Shown here: one piece after another, positions 42,141 through 50,784 of the stretch
How positions within the stretch are numbered: position 1 is the stretch's first letter
Layout of the letters: each line of letters begins with the position of its first letter
Assembly: GCA_965198495.1 (NCBI GenBank)
Contig: CBDAPL010000001.1
Location: forward strand, 1,488,001-1,552,000
Direction: 5' to 3'
DNA from: RH-AL1 sp965198495
GTDB lineage: Bacteria; Pseudomonadota; Alphaproteobacteria; Rhizobiales; Beijerinckiaceae
Length of the DNA: 64,000 bases
Notes under the pieces: model-generated
Database searches by the model: none
What the model saw: the letters and a program-made list of their open reading frames with translations, nothing else
What the model was told of the DNA's origin: nothing
Position numbers and translations under genes: made by a program

Positions 42141-42338
42141 GTATCGCTCCGGCTTGTAGAGGTTTCGACGTGCTTACTTGGGAATGCGACTAGCTTTTGA
42201 AATTCGCCCTGACCTGGAGCCTTGACGCGAATGCGGCATCGCCCCGCCAGGTTTAGAATGAATGCAAAGAGCGTTGGGGCCAGCAAGGTTCATTTTCATG
42301 GTTCGCGGCAACGCGTCAGGGCCGCGCAGGGGCGTCGA

Positions 42339-43013
42339 TCAGCGCCGCAGGACGCGGCTTGCCGGATCGCGGCGTTGCTCCCAGCCGGCGCGCTGCAGGG
42401 CCGGGCGATCATCCTCCGCCGAGGGGTAGCCGATGCAGAGATAGCCGATGAAGCGCCAGCGCGGCGGCACGTCGAGCGCCACACGGACGGCGTCGGGATT
42501 GAGGATCGACACCCAGCCAAGCCCGATGCCGCGCAGACGGGCGGCGAGCCAGAGCGTGTGCACGGCGATCGCGACCGAGAAATCGAGCGCGCCCGGCATC
42601 GACGCGCGGCCGAGGCCGTGGCCCTGCGCGTCGTCCGGGTCGGCGAAGGCGGCGACATGGGCCGGCGCCTGGTCCAGTCCGGCGAGCTTGAGCCGGGCGT
42701 AGAGCGCGCGCCGGGATTGATCCTGCGCCGCCAGCGCCGCTTCGTTGCTGGCCTCGAAATTCTCGCGGATCGTTCGACGGCGATCCGGGTCGTCGACGAT
42801 CACGAAGCGCCAGGGCTCGCTCAGCCCCACCGAAGGCGCGAGGCATGCCTGGGCGAGCAGCCCGTCCAGCACACCCTCCGGCAGCGGGTCTGAGCGAAAG
42901 CCGCGCACGTCGCGCCGCCAAGCCAGCAGGTCGGACACGGCGTCGCGAACCGCCGGCGTAAAGGTGGGCGGCAAGGCGCCGGCGCTTGCCATGTCGTTAC
43001 GCTCGGAAGTCAT
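42339..43013 (-). CDS. bluB: 5,6-dimethylbenzimidazole synthase BluB
   Basis: A 224-residue FMN-dependent enzyme that breaks FMNH2 with oxygen to make dimethylbenzimidazole, the lower ligand of vitamin B12. The family pattern is clear: LAWRRDVRGFRSDPLPEGVL, APSVGLSEPWRFVIVDDPDR, FADPDDAQGHGLGR, and LAARLRGIGLGWVSILNP, which give the flavin pocket and the Asp/Ser residues near the isoalloxazine. No other cobalamin gene is adjacent, and I saw no cobalamin riboswitch in the upstream 250 bases. It is separated from paoA by 198 non-coding bases. Bacteriochlorophyll synthesis and B12 synthesis use the same tetrapyrrole precursors. Confidence 0.93.
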   Translation of the reverse strand: MTSERNDMASAGALPPTFTPAVRDAVSDLLAWRRDVRGFRSDPLPEGVLDGLLAQACLAPSVGLSEPWRFVIVDDPDRRRTIRENFEASNEAALAAQDQSRRALYARLKLAGLDQAPAHVAAFADPDDAQGHGLGRASMPGALDFSVAIAVHTLWLAARLRGIGLGWVSILNPDAVRVALDVPPRWRFIGYLCIGYPSAEDDRPALQRAGWEQRRDPASRVLRR

Positions 43014-43265
43014 CCCCAGCCGTGTAGCACCTCAACCGTTCGTGCCGGAAGCCATTCGGACGGCGTCGAGTGCGGGCGAGCGGCGCCGTCCGCGCTCGGC
43101 CGACGCGTCCGTGTAAAGCCGGCGAAAAATGAGACCCGCTGGCCGGCGCGCTTATGCCGTCGCGCTCATACGGTGAGTATGCGCGTCGCGGCGGACAGCG
43201 GCGGGCGGGTCTCCCACCGCCTTGTCTTCCTTGCGAAGGCAGTCAAAAACGACTGTTCAAACGGC

Positions 43266-44234
43266 GTGAAGAGAGGTCGCGACATCGTTTCGAATCCGCA
43301 GCCTCTCGTTCAAGGCGCTCGGTCCAAGACAGCGGGGCGGCTCGTTCTGGCGCTTTCGTTCACCTGCTTGTCTGTCGCGCTGCCGCGAGCGGCGTCGGCC
43401 GGCGACTCGGGCGAACGCGACTTTCCGGCCACGCTCGTCGTCCAGGAGCCGCAGGTGGAAACCGAGATCGCGCCGCAGATCGCGCGCTTCGGCAACGGTG
43501 ACGCGCGCCAGACCGATCTAAGCACGGAGCTCTCTCTACAGCTCGCGGCGCCGCTCAGCGTCTTTGTGAGTCCGGACTACACGATCCTCCGGCCTGGCGG
43601 GAGCGGCTTCCAGGCCCTGGAGGTCGGCTTCAAGTACCAGTTCGTCACCGATGCCGCGCATGAGATCGTCGTCTCGGCAGGCGTCTCGAGCGAGCTCGGC
43701 GGGATTGGATCGCCGCTTGTCGATGCCGACACGTTCACGACGATCATACCGACACTGTACCTCGGCAAAGGAGCCGGCGACCTGCCTGATGCCTTGCGCT
43801 ACGCGAGGCCGATCGCCGTGACCGCGCAGCTCGGTTTCGCGGCGCCCACGCGGGCCAATCGGGCCTCTTCCGAGTCGGCGACCGACGCCCCTTTCGAGGC
43901 GATCCCCTCCACGATCCGTTTGCAAGGCTCGCTTCAGTACAGCCTCCCCTACCTCTCCGAGGCGGAACCAACGGTCGCTATACCGCGCGCGCTGCGCGGG
44001 TTCGTTCCCCTCGTCGAGTACGACGTCGAGATCCCCGTCGCCAACCTTGGCGCGCACGCGTCGACCCTCGGAACGATCAACCCCGGCGTGCTCTGGGTCG
44101 ACGGCAAGCTCACCCTCGGATTGGAAGCCTTGATCCCCATCAATCGGGAGAGCGGCACCCATCCCGGCGTGCGGCTGCAGGCGTCCTATTCGTTCAGCAC
44201 GCCTTTGGCCGCGGCGGAAGACCAGCCGCGGTAA
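43266..44234 (+). CDS. Outer-membrane beta-barrel protein (MetA-pathway-of-phenol-degradation-like)
   Basis: A protein of about 322 residues with a signal peptide (VLALSFTCLSVALPRAASAG). The mature part has alternating polar and apolar residues typical of an outer-membrane barrel: VGFKYQFVTDAAHEIVVSAG, AVTAQLGFAAPTRANR, IRLQGSLQYSLPYLSE, TLGLEALIPINRESG, and an aromatic C-terminal strand VRLQASYSFSTP. A GTG at 43266 with GAGAGG close by gives a normal leader; an ATG at 43173 would add 31 residues not typical of a signal. It resembles the MetA/PF13557 'transporter' group, whose role is unproven. It is alone, divergent from bluB. Confidence 0.72.
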   Translation: MKRGRDIVSNPQPLVQGARSKTAGRLVLALSFTCLSVALPRAASAGDSGERDFPATLVVQEPQVETEIAPQIARFGNGDARQTDLSTELSLQLAAPLSVFVSPDYTILRPGGSGFQALEVGFKYQFVTDAAHEIVVSAGVSSELGGIGSPLVDADTFTTIIPTLYLGKGAGDLPDALRYARPIAVTAQLGFAAPTRANRASSESATDAPFEAIPSTIRLQGSLQYSLPYLSEAEPTVAIPRALRGFVPLVEYDVEIPVANLGAHASTLGTINPGVLWVDGKLTLGLEALIPINRESGTHPGVRLQASYSFSTPLAAAEDQPR

Positions 44235-44731
44235 AAGCCTGGCCCTCGAGACGAGCGGCGAGCCTTGGCGTGCGAAACGCAATCGCAATCAAGAGGCGGC
44301 AGCTCTCGACAAGAGGCGGCAAGCTTTTGACAAACCGCTTGGGTAGAATTACCATGCGGAGCGGCTTTGTCGAGCCGCCAACGGCTTATGACGCTTGCTG
44401 ACGCTTCTATGACGCATAGAGCCGGGAGCCCACCTCGACCGGTCGTTGTTTTCGTTGGATTTTGTCGACCCTGATATGACGCATGACGCTTATGACGCTA
44501 AAATGTGACCAAGCGTGCAAAAAATAGAACGAAACGCCGCAGACGCGTTGCCGGCCCACAAGCTTGGAAGCTCGTAGATGGGGACAGTACCTCTTGGACG
44601 GACTGCCAACTCGCTCCCTCGTTCGGCGCGTCATGCCTAGGCCAAACCTGGACATCGGCGGCGCCGATGCCTTAATGCCGGTGACGCGCCGGCCGTGTTC
44701 TCCCAGCGACCCGCGCGAGAAAAGCCGAGCC
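44235..44731. other. Non-coding region between the barrel protein and ilvA
   Basis: About 500 bases without a credible gene. It is lower in GC than its surroundings, and reads with direct repeats: CAAGAGGCGGCA twice near 44291-44322, and six copies of TGACGC between 44389 and 44498. The only longer open frame, on the minus strand from 44733 to 44407, has no ribosome-binding site, no known motif and runs through the ilvA leader, so it is rejected. The 3' third is presumably the ilvA promoter. Confidence 0.6.
44389..44498 (+). repeat. Six iterated TGACGC words in two phased groups upstream of ilvA
   Basis: TGACGC starts at 44389, 44399 and 44410 (steps 10 and 11), then at 44477, 44484 and 44493 (steps 7 and 9). 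Most copies are preceded by TA or CA. Steps near one helical turn are what a cooperatively binding protein would use; a chance or decayed-repeat origin is possible. Confidence 0.6.
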
Positions 44732-46318
44732 ATGCACGATTATCCCAAGAAGATCCTCTCCGCGCGCGTCTACGACGTCGCCATCGAGAGCCCGCTCGAT
44801 TTGATGCCGCGGCTGTCGCAGCGGCTCGGCGCCGACGTGCTCTTGAAGCGGGAAGACCTGCAGCCGGTGTTCTCCTTCAAGCTGCGCGGCGCCTACAACA
44901 AGATCGTCAACATCGCGCCGGAGATCCGCGCCAAGGGCATCATCACCGCCTCGGCCGGCAACCACGCGCAGGGCGTGGCTCTGGCGGCGCGCAAGCTCGG
45001 CATCGAGGCATTGATCGTCATGCCGCGCACGACGCCGAGCATCAAGATCGATGCCGTTCGGCGGCTCGGCGGCACCGTCGTGCTGTTCGGCGACGCGTTC
45101 GACGAGGCGCTGGCCCACGCCAAGGCGCTGCAGGCCGAGCGCGGCATGACCTTCGTGCCGCCCTATGACGATCCCGACATCATCGCCGGGCAGGGCACCG
45201 TCGGCATGGAGATCCTGCGCCAGCACCCCGATCCGATCGAGGCGATCTTCGTGCCGATCGGCGGCGGCGGCCTGGCGGCGGGCATCGCCGCCTTCGTCAA
45301 GTACCTGCGCCCCGAGGTGAAGGTGATCGGCGTCGAACCGGCGGACGCGGCCTGCATGGCGGCGGCGATCGCCGCCGGGTCGCGCGTGGTGCTCGACCAG
45401 GTCGGGCTCTTCGCCGACGGCGTCGCCGTGCGTCAGGCGGGCGAGGAGACGTTCAGGATCTGCCGCGAGTTGCTCGACGAGGTCATCACCGTGACGACGG
45501 ACGAGATCTGCGCCGCGGTGAAGGACACGTTCGACGACACGCGGGCGGTGGCCGAGCCCTCGGGCGCGGTCGGGCTTGCCGGGCTGAAGAAATACGCCGA
45601 GCGCGGAGCGATGGGCCAGGGTGCCCTGGTGACGATCCACAGCGGCGCCAATCTCAACTTCGACCGGCTTCGGCATATCGCCGAGCGGGCGGAGATCGGC
45701 GAGCGGCGCGAGGCGCTGCTGGCGGTGACGATCCCCGAGGAACCCGGCGCCTACCGCGCCTTCATGCAGGTGATCGGCCCGCGCCCGGTGACGGAGTTCA
45801 ACTATCGCTACTCGCACGAGCACAAGGCGCACGTGTTCGTCGGCATCCAGCTTGTCGGCGGCATGGCCGAGAAAAAGGCGCTGATCGTGACGCTTCGTGA
45901 CGCGGATTACGATGTCGTGGACCTCTCCGACGACGAGACCGCCAAGGTCCACATCCGCTACATGGTCGGCGGCCGCGCGCATGGTCTGGAGGACGAGCGG
46001 CTCTACCGCTTCCAGTTCCCGGAGCGCCCGGGCGCTCTGATGAAGTTCCTCGACGGGCTCGCGCACGGCTGGAACATCACTTTGTTTCACTACCGCAACC
46101 ATGGCGCCGATTACGGTCGCGTGCTGGCCGGCATTCTCGTGCCGAATTCCGAGCGCCGCCGGTTCGTCGTGGCGCTCGACAAGCTCGGCTATCCCTACTG
46201 GGACGAGAGCCGCAATCCGGCCTACCAGATCTTCCTCAACAGCGAGTCGTATCCAGACAAGCCGCGGGACGACGAGGGCAGGGCGGCGGCGCTCGAGGCC
46301 GTCCGCGCGCTGATCTGA
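44732..46318 (+). CDS. ilvA: Threonine ammonia-lyase, biosynthetic long form
   Basis: A 528-residue PLP enzyme that deaminates threonine to 2-oxobutyrate, the first step of isoleucine synthesis. The PLP lysine is in FSFKLRGAYNKI near residue 50, the substrate loop SAGNHAQG near residue 72, and the phosphate-binding glycine loop PIGGGGLAAGI near residue 175. The C-terminal third carries two ACT-like regulatory domains (REALLAVTIPEEPGAYRAFM and RLYRFQFPERPGALMKFL), which bind isoleucine and valine in this form. The ATG at 44732 begins the conserved part. Its stop overlaps the fdhD start by one base. A TGACGC-repeat region lies upstream. Confidence 0.95.
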   Translation: MHDYPKKILSARVYDVAIESPLDLMPRLSQRLGADVLLKREDLQPVFSFKLRGAYNKIVNIAPEIRAKGIITASAGNHAQGVALAARKLGIEALIVMPRTTPSIKIDAVRRLGGTVVLFGDAFDEALAHAKALQAERGMTFVPPYDDPDIIAGQGTVGMEILRQHPDPIEAIFVPIGGGGLAAGIAAFVKYLRPEVKVIGVEPADAACMAAAIAAGSRVVLDQVGLFADGVAVRQAGEETFRICRELLDEVITVTTDEICAAVKDTFDDTRAVAEPSGAVGLAGLKKYAERGAMGQGALVTIHSGANLNFDRLRHIAERAEIGERREALLAVTIPEEPGAYRAFMQVIGPRPVTEFNYRYSHEHKAHVFVGIQLVGGMAEKKALIVTLRDADYDVVDLSDDETAKVHIRYMVGGRAHGLEDERLYRFQFPERPGALMKFLDGLAHGWNITLFHYRNHGADYGRVLAGILVPNSERRRFVVALDKLGYPYWDESRNPAYQIFLNSESYPDKPRDDEGRAAALEAVRALI

Positions 46319-47172
46319 TGGCCGCGACGGACGCAAAGGATCGCCATGTCTTCGCGCCCGCGGTCGCCCCGGTCGCGCTCAGGCCGGCGCGCGTGGTCTC
46401 CCTCGACGGAACGCTAGTGAGAAACGAGGATCGTCCGATCGCCGTCGAGGTGCCCGTGCAGGTGTCGTTCGCGGACATTCCTTTCGCCGTAATGATGCTG
46501 ACGCCGACCGACCTCGTCGACTTCGCCTACGGCTTCAGCCTCACGGAGGGGATGATCGAAGCGGCGGCGGAGATCCGCGACGTCGTGCCGGGGCAGGCCG
46601 AGGACGGCATGACGCTGCGCATCGGCCTCGTCGGCGAGAGGCTGCACAAGCATCTGGCCCGGCAGAGGGCGATGACGGGACGCACCGGCTGCGGCGTCTG
46701 CGGCATCGACGATCTCGAGGCGCTGCGGCGCGCCAAGATGGGGACAGAGAAGGCGCGATCGATCACGATCGCCTCGATCGGCCGGGCCCTGGAAGCGCTC
46801 GACGACCGCCAGGCGCTCAATCTCCAGACGCGTGCCGTGCACGCCGCCGGGTGGGCGGATATGAATGGCGCGATCGTCGAGGTGCGCGAGGATGTCGGCC
46901 GGCACAACGCGCTCGATAAGCTGATCGGCGCGCTGCTCCGGATAGGGGTCGATCCGGCATTCGGATTCATGATCATTACCAGCCGCTGCTCGTTCGAGAT
47001 GGTCGAGAAGGCGGCGACCTTCGGTGCGCGCGCTTTAGTGGCGATCTCGGCGCCGACCTCGCTTGCCATCGCCCGCGCCGAAGCCCTCGACGTCGCGCTG
47101 GTCGCGATCGCCCGGCGCGACACGGTGACGATCTTCCATGGCGCCGAGCGGATCATCGTGAGCGGTGCCTGA
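46318..47172 (+). CDS. fdhD: FdhD, sulfurtransferase needed for formate dehydrogenase
   Basis: A 284-residue protein that delivers sulfur to the molybdenum cofactor of formate dehydrogenase. The family's redox Cys pair is seen in GRTGCGVCGIDDL near residue 122. Other blocks are YGFSLTEGMIEAAAEIRDV near residue 70, VHAAGWADMNGAIVEVREDV near residue 180, GRHNALDKLIGALL near residue 200, and a C-terminal ITSRCSFEMVEKAATFG. The ATG (46318) overlaps the ilvA stop by one base, so translation is coupled. No formate dehydrogenase gene is in this window; the formate/nitrite-type channel at 35021-35896 is on the same chromosome segment but not linked. Confidence 0.94.
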   Translation: MAATDAKDRHVFAPAVAPVALRPARVVSLDGTLVRNEDRPIAVEVPVQVSFADIPFAVMMLTPTDLVDFAYGFSLTEGMIEAAAEIRDVVPGQAEDGMTLRIGLVGERLHKHLARQRAMTGRTGCGVCGIDDLEALRRAKMGTEKARSITIASIGRALEALDDRQALNLQTRAVHAAGWADMNGAIVEVREDVGRHNALDKLIGALLRIGVDPAFGFMIITSRCSFEMVEKAATFGARALVAISAPTSLAIARAEALDVALVAIARRDTVTIFHGAERIIVSGA

Positions 47173-47178
47173 GGAGGG

Positions 47179-47820
47179 CTAACGCGTCAGGCGCACGGCG
47201 ACGGCGTAGCCGCGATAAAGTGTCTTCGACGAGGACCGCATGCCGAGGTCCCGCGCCAGGGCGCCGACATCCTCCGGCAACGTCTCGCGCGGCGTCACGT
47301 GGAACCGCGCGAGCCAGCCTCTCAGCAGGCGCTTGAACGCCAACGGCAAGTCGGCCTGATCGCCGAAGTCGACGATGTGAAGCGATCCCGTCGCGGAAAC
47401 GACGTCCGCCCCGCGCCGGACCGCCTCCCGCCATGGCGGAATCATCGATAGCGCGTAGGACAGGATCACGCGCTCGAACGGGCGGCCGCCGAAAAGAGGT
47501 ATGGGATCGAAGCTCGTCGCATCCGCCTCCACGAGATGAATGCGGGCGGTCAGCCCAGCCCGCGCGACATTTCGGCGTGCCGTCATCAGCATCGTGCGCG
47601 AGATGTCGAGCCCGAAGCATTCCACGTACGGATAGCGCCGCGCGACCTTGATGAGGTTGCGGCCGGTGCCGCAGCCGATCTCCAGGACGCGTGCGCCGTC
47701 GGGTGGATCGAGGTCGGCGACCAGGCCGTCGCGGCCGAGAAGGTAGAATTTGCGGGTGGCGTCGTAGAGGTGGCGTTGCTGGGCGTAGATGCGGTCCATC
47801 AGCCGCGCGGCGTCGCTCAA
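47179..47820 (-). CDS. btaB: BtaB, diacylglyceryl-homoserine N-methyltransferase (betaine lipid synthesis)
   Basis: A 213-residue SAM-dependent methyltransferase. Motif I is VLEIGCGTGRNL near residue 41 and the post-I acid is in VECFGLDISRTMLMTA. FERVILSYALSMIPPWREAV near residue 110 is typical of the family. It methylates diacylglyceryl homoserine three times to the betaine lipid DGTS, following BtaA. The start is a TTG at 47820, which overlaps the btaA stop by TTGA; an ATG at 47799 is the alternative. The operon btaAB is usually switched on in phosphate limitation in alphaproteobacteria, and a Pho-box-like repeat lies upstream of btaA. Confidence 0.9.
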   Translation of the reverse strand: MSDAARLMDRIYAQQRHLYDATRKFYLLGRDGLVADLDPPDGARVLEIGCGTGRNLIKVARRYPYVECFGLDISRTMLMTARRNVARAGLTARIHLVEADATSFDPIPLFGGRPFERVILSYALSMIPPWREAVRRGADVVSATGSLHIVDFGDQADLPLAFKRLLRGWLARFHVTPRETLPEDVGALARDLGMRSSSKTLYRGYAVAVRLTR

Positions 47821-49094
47821 GCCGAGCGCCCCGCCAATCGATAGAGATGGAAGCCGCCGTAGATCGAGGAGCGGTCGGCGAGGTTATGCGCCCGGCACTC
47901 CGCGGCATCGTAGGTCCAGACGGCGAGCAGATGCGCCGGCACGCGACCCGGCAGCAGGCGTTCGTCGGCGGCGGTGCGGAAGATCACGCGGGCGTCGGGA
48001 CGGGCGGTGCGAGTGATCTCGCGCCAGAGGTCGGCGAGATCCGCGTCGCTCATCCAATCCTGGGCATCGAGCAGCACCACGCAATCGACGCTGGCGGAGG
48101 GCTGCGTCCGCAGGAACTCGGTCATTGACTGCTGACGCAAGGTGATCCGATCCGCGCGAGCCCGGACGGTCTCGTAGGATCCCCGCTGCAGGTAGGGCGG
48201 CAGGCCATCGTCGCCCGCGCGCGCGTAGCGACGCCCGAAAGCCTGCCAGGCGAAGTAGTTCTTCTGAATGTCGAAGTCGCAGGCCAGACGCTCGAGGCGG
48301 TGGCGCAAGACGGCCGCGATGCCGCCGGGCATGTCGGCGGAGAGCTTCTTGTACTGCGAGGGTGGAATGCCGAGCCCGAAAAGGGATGCCGGCTGGCGCG
48401 AGAGCCATCTGGCCAGGCCCTTGTCGAAGATCGGCGCGATCTTGGTTTCGAACAGCGCGCGCTGCTCGGACATCGAGCGCGCCCGAAGCAGGGCCTCCGG
48501 TTCGCAACCGTAGAATCGTCCGAGCAGATGGCCGCAGCCTATGAACGTTCCAAGCAGGCCGTAACGATAGAAATTGCGGGAGAACGCCTCGATGCGTCGA
48601 CGACCATAAGCCCGACGCGCGTTCCAATAACCGGCGGAGACGGCGTCGAGATGCGGCCGTACGTGAGTGTCGTAAGCCTTGAGGTTGGCTTTGCTATCAG
48701 CCTCGCCGAAGAAGGCGAAAAAGTCGCGGTAGGTAGGGAGATGTTGGATCGCGCAGATCTTCAAGTTGCCGAGCGCGACATGGGCGCCATTGAGGTCCAC
48801 CGCGCTGATGCGCGCCGGACCCGCGGTGAGGTACGACAGGATGTTGCAGCCGCCAGACGCGATCGCGACGATATGGTCGTCGGACCGGATTGCCAGAGCC
48901 GCCATATCGACGAGGGGATCCTCCCAGATCTGCGGGTAGACCAAGCCGCGAAAGGCGAAGGTGAACAGCCGCTCGAGTGCGCCGGCTTTCGAGAGAGCGC
49001 TGCTGCGGTGAACCGCGGTGTCGAGGCCTTCGATCGTCGCGCGCCGCACGGCTTGTATCGTGTTCATCATAACCGATGCATCGCGTAGTTTCAT
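47817..49094 (-). CDS. btaA: BtaA, S-adenosylmethionine:diacylglycerol 3-amino-3-carboxypropyl transferase
   Basis: A 425-residue protein of the DUF3419/BtaA family. The block LFTFAFRGLVYPQIWEDPLV near residue 45 and IVAIASGGCNILSYLTAGPA near residue 75 are typical, with DLNGAHVALGNLK following as the SAM-binding acid. The C-terminal part has CVVLLDAQDWMSDADLADLW. It transfers the aminocarboxypropyl group of SAM to diacylglycerol, making the homoserine head group of the phosphorus-free lipid DGTS. The ATG at 49094 is the longest; the MM pair at 49070 and 49067 would place the start further from the Pho-box-like repeat (49115-49131) and is also reasonable. Followed by btaB with a 4-base overlap. 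Confidence 0.93.
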   Translation of the reverse strand: MKLRDASVMMNTIQAVRRATIEGLDTAVHRSSALSKAGALERLFTFAFRGLVYPQIWEDPLVDMAALAIRSDDHIVAIASGGCNILSYLTAGPARISAVDLNGAHVALGNLKICAIQHLPTYRDFFAFFGEADSKANLKAYDTHVRPHLDAVSAGYWNARRAYGRRRIEAFSRNFYRYGLLGTFIGCGHLLGRFYGCEPEALLRARSMSEQRALFETKIAPIFDKGLARWLSRQPASLFGLGIPPSQYKKLSADMPGGIAAVLRHRLERLACDFDIQKNYFAWQAFGRRYARAGDDGLPPYLQRGSYETVRARADRITLRQQSMTEFLRTQPSASVDCVVLLDAQDWMSDADLADLWREITRTARPDARVIFRTAADERLLPGRVPAHLLAVWTYDAAECRAHNLADRSSIYGGFHLYRLAGRSA

Positions 49095-49114
49095 GCAGCG
49101 GATGAAACATCGGG

Positions 49115-49131
49115 GTGACGTTTGCGTGACG
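49115..49131 (-). promoter_or_regulatory. Pho-box-like direct repeat upstream of btaA
   Basis: On the minus strand CGTCAC-GCAAA-CGTCAC has two exact six-base repeats with an 11-base period, the spacing of PhoB boxes, and each has the GTCA core of the CTGTCAT half-site. It ends 20 bases before the ATG at 49094. The outer bases differ from the consensus, so the call is moderate. Confidence 0.5.
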
Positions 49132-49264
49132 ATTCACAAACCTTGACCCGCCTCGCTGGGATCCGCCTGAGCCAACTCGTGTTATGGCGGAGGAGCTTGA
49201 TCCGTGACGGCGGTTTGGTTCGCCGGCAAGTCGTCATTGGCCGACTTGATCTCGAGGAGGTTCG

Positions 49265-50764
49265 ATGTTTCCCAAACCCGTCCAGGTCTTGCGGCCGAAC
49301 ACCTACGCCTACGAATCGTCGCCGATGGTCAAGGCGACGGGATTTCGCGAGTACGACGCGCGCTGGCTCTTCGAAAAAGAGATCAACCTCATGGGCGTGC
49401 AAGCGTTGGGGCTCGGGCTCGGCACCCTCATTCGCGAGATGGATGTCAAGCCGGAGCTCGTCACCGGGCACGATTTCCGATCCTACTCCGCCTCCATCAA
49501 GAACGCGCTGATCATCGGGTTGATGGCGGCCGGCATCCGCGTGCACGACATAGGCCTCGCGCTCTCGCCGATGGCATATTTCGCCCAGTTCGCGCTCGAT
49601 GTGCCGGCGGTTGCGATGGTGACCGCCTCGCATAACGACAACGGCTGGACCGGCGTGAAGATGGGCGTGCAGCGTCCGGTGACGTTCGGGCCCGAGGAGA
49701 TGGGCCGGCTTCGCGATATCGTGCTGTCGGGCGCCTACCATTATGCCGACGGCGGCTCCTATGTCTTCGTCGACGATTTCCCGAAGGTCTACCTCGACGA
49801 TCTGACGAGCCGGCTCAAATTCGAGCGCAAGATCAAGGTCGTGGCGGCCTGCGGCAACGGGACGGCCGGTGCCTTCGCGCCGAAGATGCTCGCGGCGCTC
49901 GGATGCGAGGTCGTGCCGCTCGATACCGAGCTTGATTTCACGTTCCCGCGCTATAATCCGAACCCGGAGGACATGCAGATGCTGCATGCGATGGCCGCCG
50001 CGGTGAAGGCGAGCGGCGCCGACGTCGCTCTCGGTTTCGACGGCGACGGCGATCGCTGCGGCGTCGTCGACAATCACGGCGAGGAGATCTTTGCCGACAA
50101 GATCGGCGTGATGCTCGCGCGCGACCTCTCGAAGCTTCACCCGAACGCCACCTTCGTCGTTGACGTGAAGTCGACCGGCCTCTTCGACACCGATCCGGTG
50201 CTCATCGCCAACGGCGTCAAGGCGGACTATTGGAAAACCGGTCATTCCTACATCAAACGGCGGGTCAGCGACCTGAAGGCGCTCGCCGGCTTCGAGAAGT
50301 CCGGCCACTTCTTCTTCAATACGCCGGTTGGTCGCGGCTACGACGACGGGCTGGTGACCGCGATCGCGGTTGTCGACATGCTCGATCGCAACCCAGATAA
50401 ATCAATGGCTGATCTTTACGCCGATTTGCCAAAGACATGGGGCTCGCCGACGATGTCGCCGCATTGCGACGACGAGGTCAAATACGGCGTGATCGAGAAG
50501 GTAACCGCCCGCATCAAGACGATGCAGACCTCAGGAGCGCCGATCATCGGTCAGGCGATCCGCGACGTGAACACGATCAACGGTGTGCGCGTCACGGCAG
50601 CCGATGGCACCTGGGGGCTCGTCCGCGCCTCTTCGAACAAGCCCGAACTTGTCGTGGTCGTGGAAAGTCCGACATCGGAGGCGAACATGCGCGCCATGTT
50701 CAAGGCGCTCGACGACATTCTGCGTGATAACGGCGAGGTCGGTACTTACAATCAGACGATATGA
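49265..50764 (+). CDS. Phosphomannomutase / phosphoglucomutase
   Basis: A 499-residue alpha-D-phosphohexomutase. The active-site phosphoserine is in AMVTASHNDNGWTGVK near residue 120; the Mg2+ site is DVALGFDGDGDRCGV near residue 260, the sugar-ring loop KSGHFFFNTP near residue 345, and the phosphate-binding loop VRASSNKPELVVVVESPT near residue 460. It interconverts sugar 1- and 6-phosphates for polysaccharide and lipopolysaccharide synthesis; whether mannose or glucose is preferred cannot be told. A GAGGAGG ribosome-binding site precedes the ATG. It is divergent from btaA. Confidence 0.9.
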   Translation: MFPKPVQVLRPNTYAYESSPMVKATGFREYDARWLFEKEINLMGVQALGLGLGTLIREMDVKPELVTGHDFRSYSASIKNALIIGLMAAGIRVHDIGLALSPMAYFAQFALDVPAVAMVTASHNDNGWTGVKMGVQRPVTFGPEEMGRLRDIVLSGAYHYADGGSYVFVDDFPKVYLDDLTSRLKFERKIKVVAACGNGTAGAFAPKMLAALGCEVVPLDTELDFTFPRYNPNPEDMQMLHAMAAAVKASGADVALGFDGDGDRCGVVDNHGEEIFADKIGVMLARDLSKLHPNATFVVDVKSTGLFDTDPVLIANGVKADYWKTGHSYIKRRVSDLKALAGFEKSGHFFFNTPVGRGYDDGLVTAIAVVDMLDRNPDKSMADLYADLPKTWGSPTMSPHCDDEVKYGVIEKVTARIKTMQTSGAPIIGQAIRDVNTINGVRVTAADGTWGLVRASSNKPELVVVVESPTSEANMRAMFKALDDILRDNGEVGTYNQTI

Positions 50765-50784
50765 CACTCGGGCTCATCGCTACC

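Noticed and set aside
43014..43265. A possible cobalamin riboswitch before bluB
   Set aside because: I could not find the conserved B12-box or the flanking stems in the minus-strand leader.
44407..44733. A 108-codon frame on the minus strand before ilvA
   Set aside because: No ribosome-binding site, no motif, and it lies in a repeat-bearing region of low GC.
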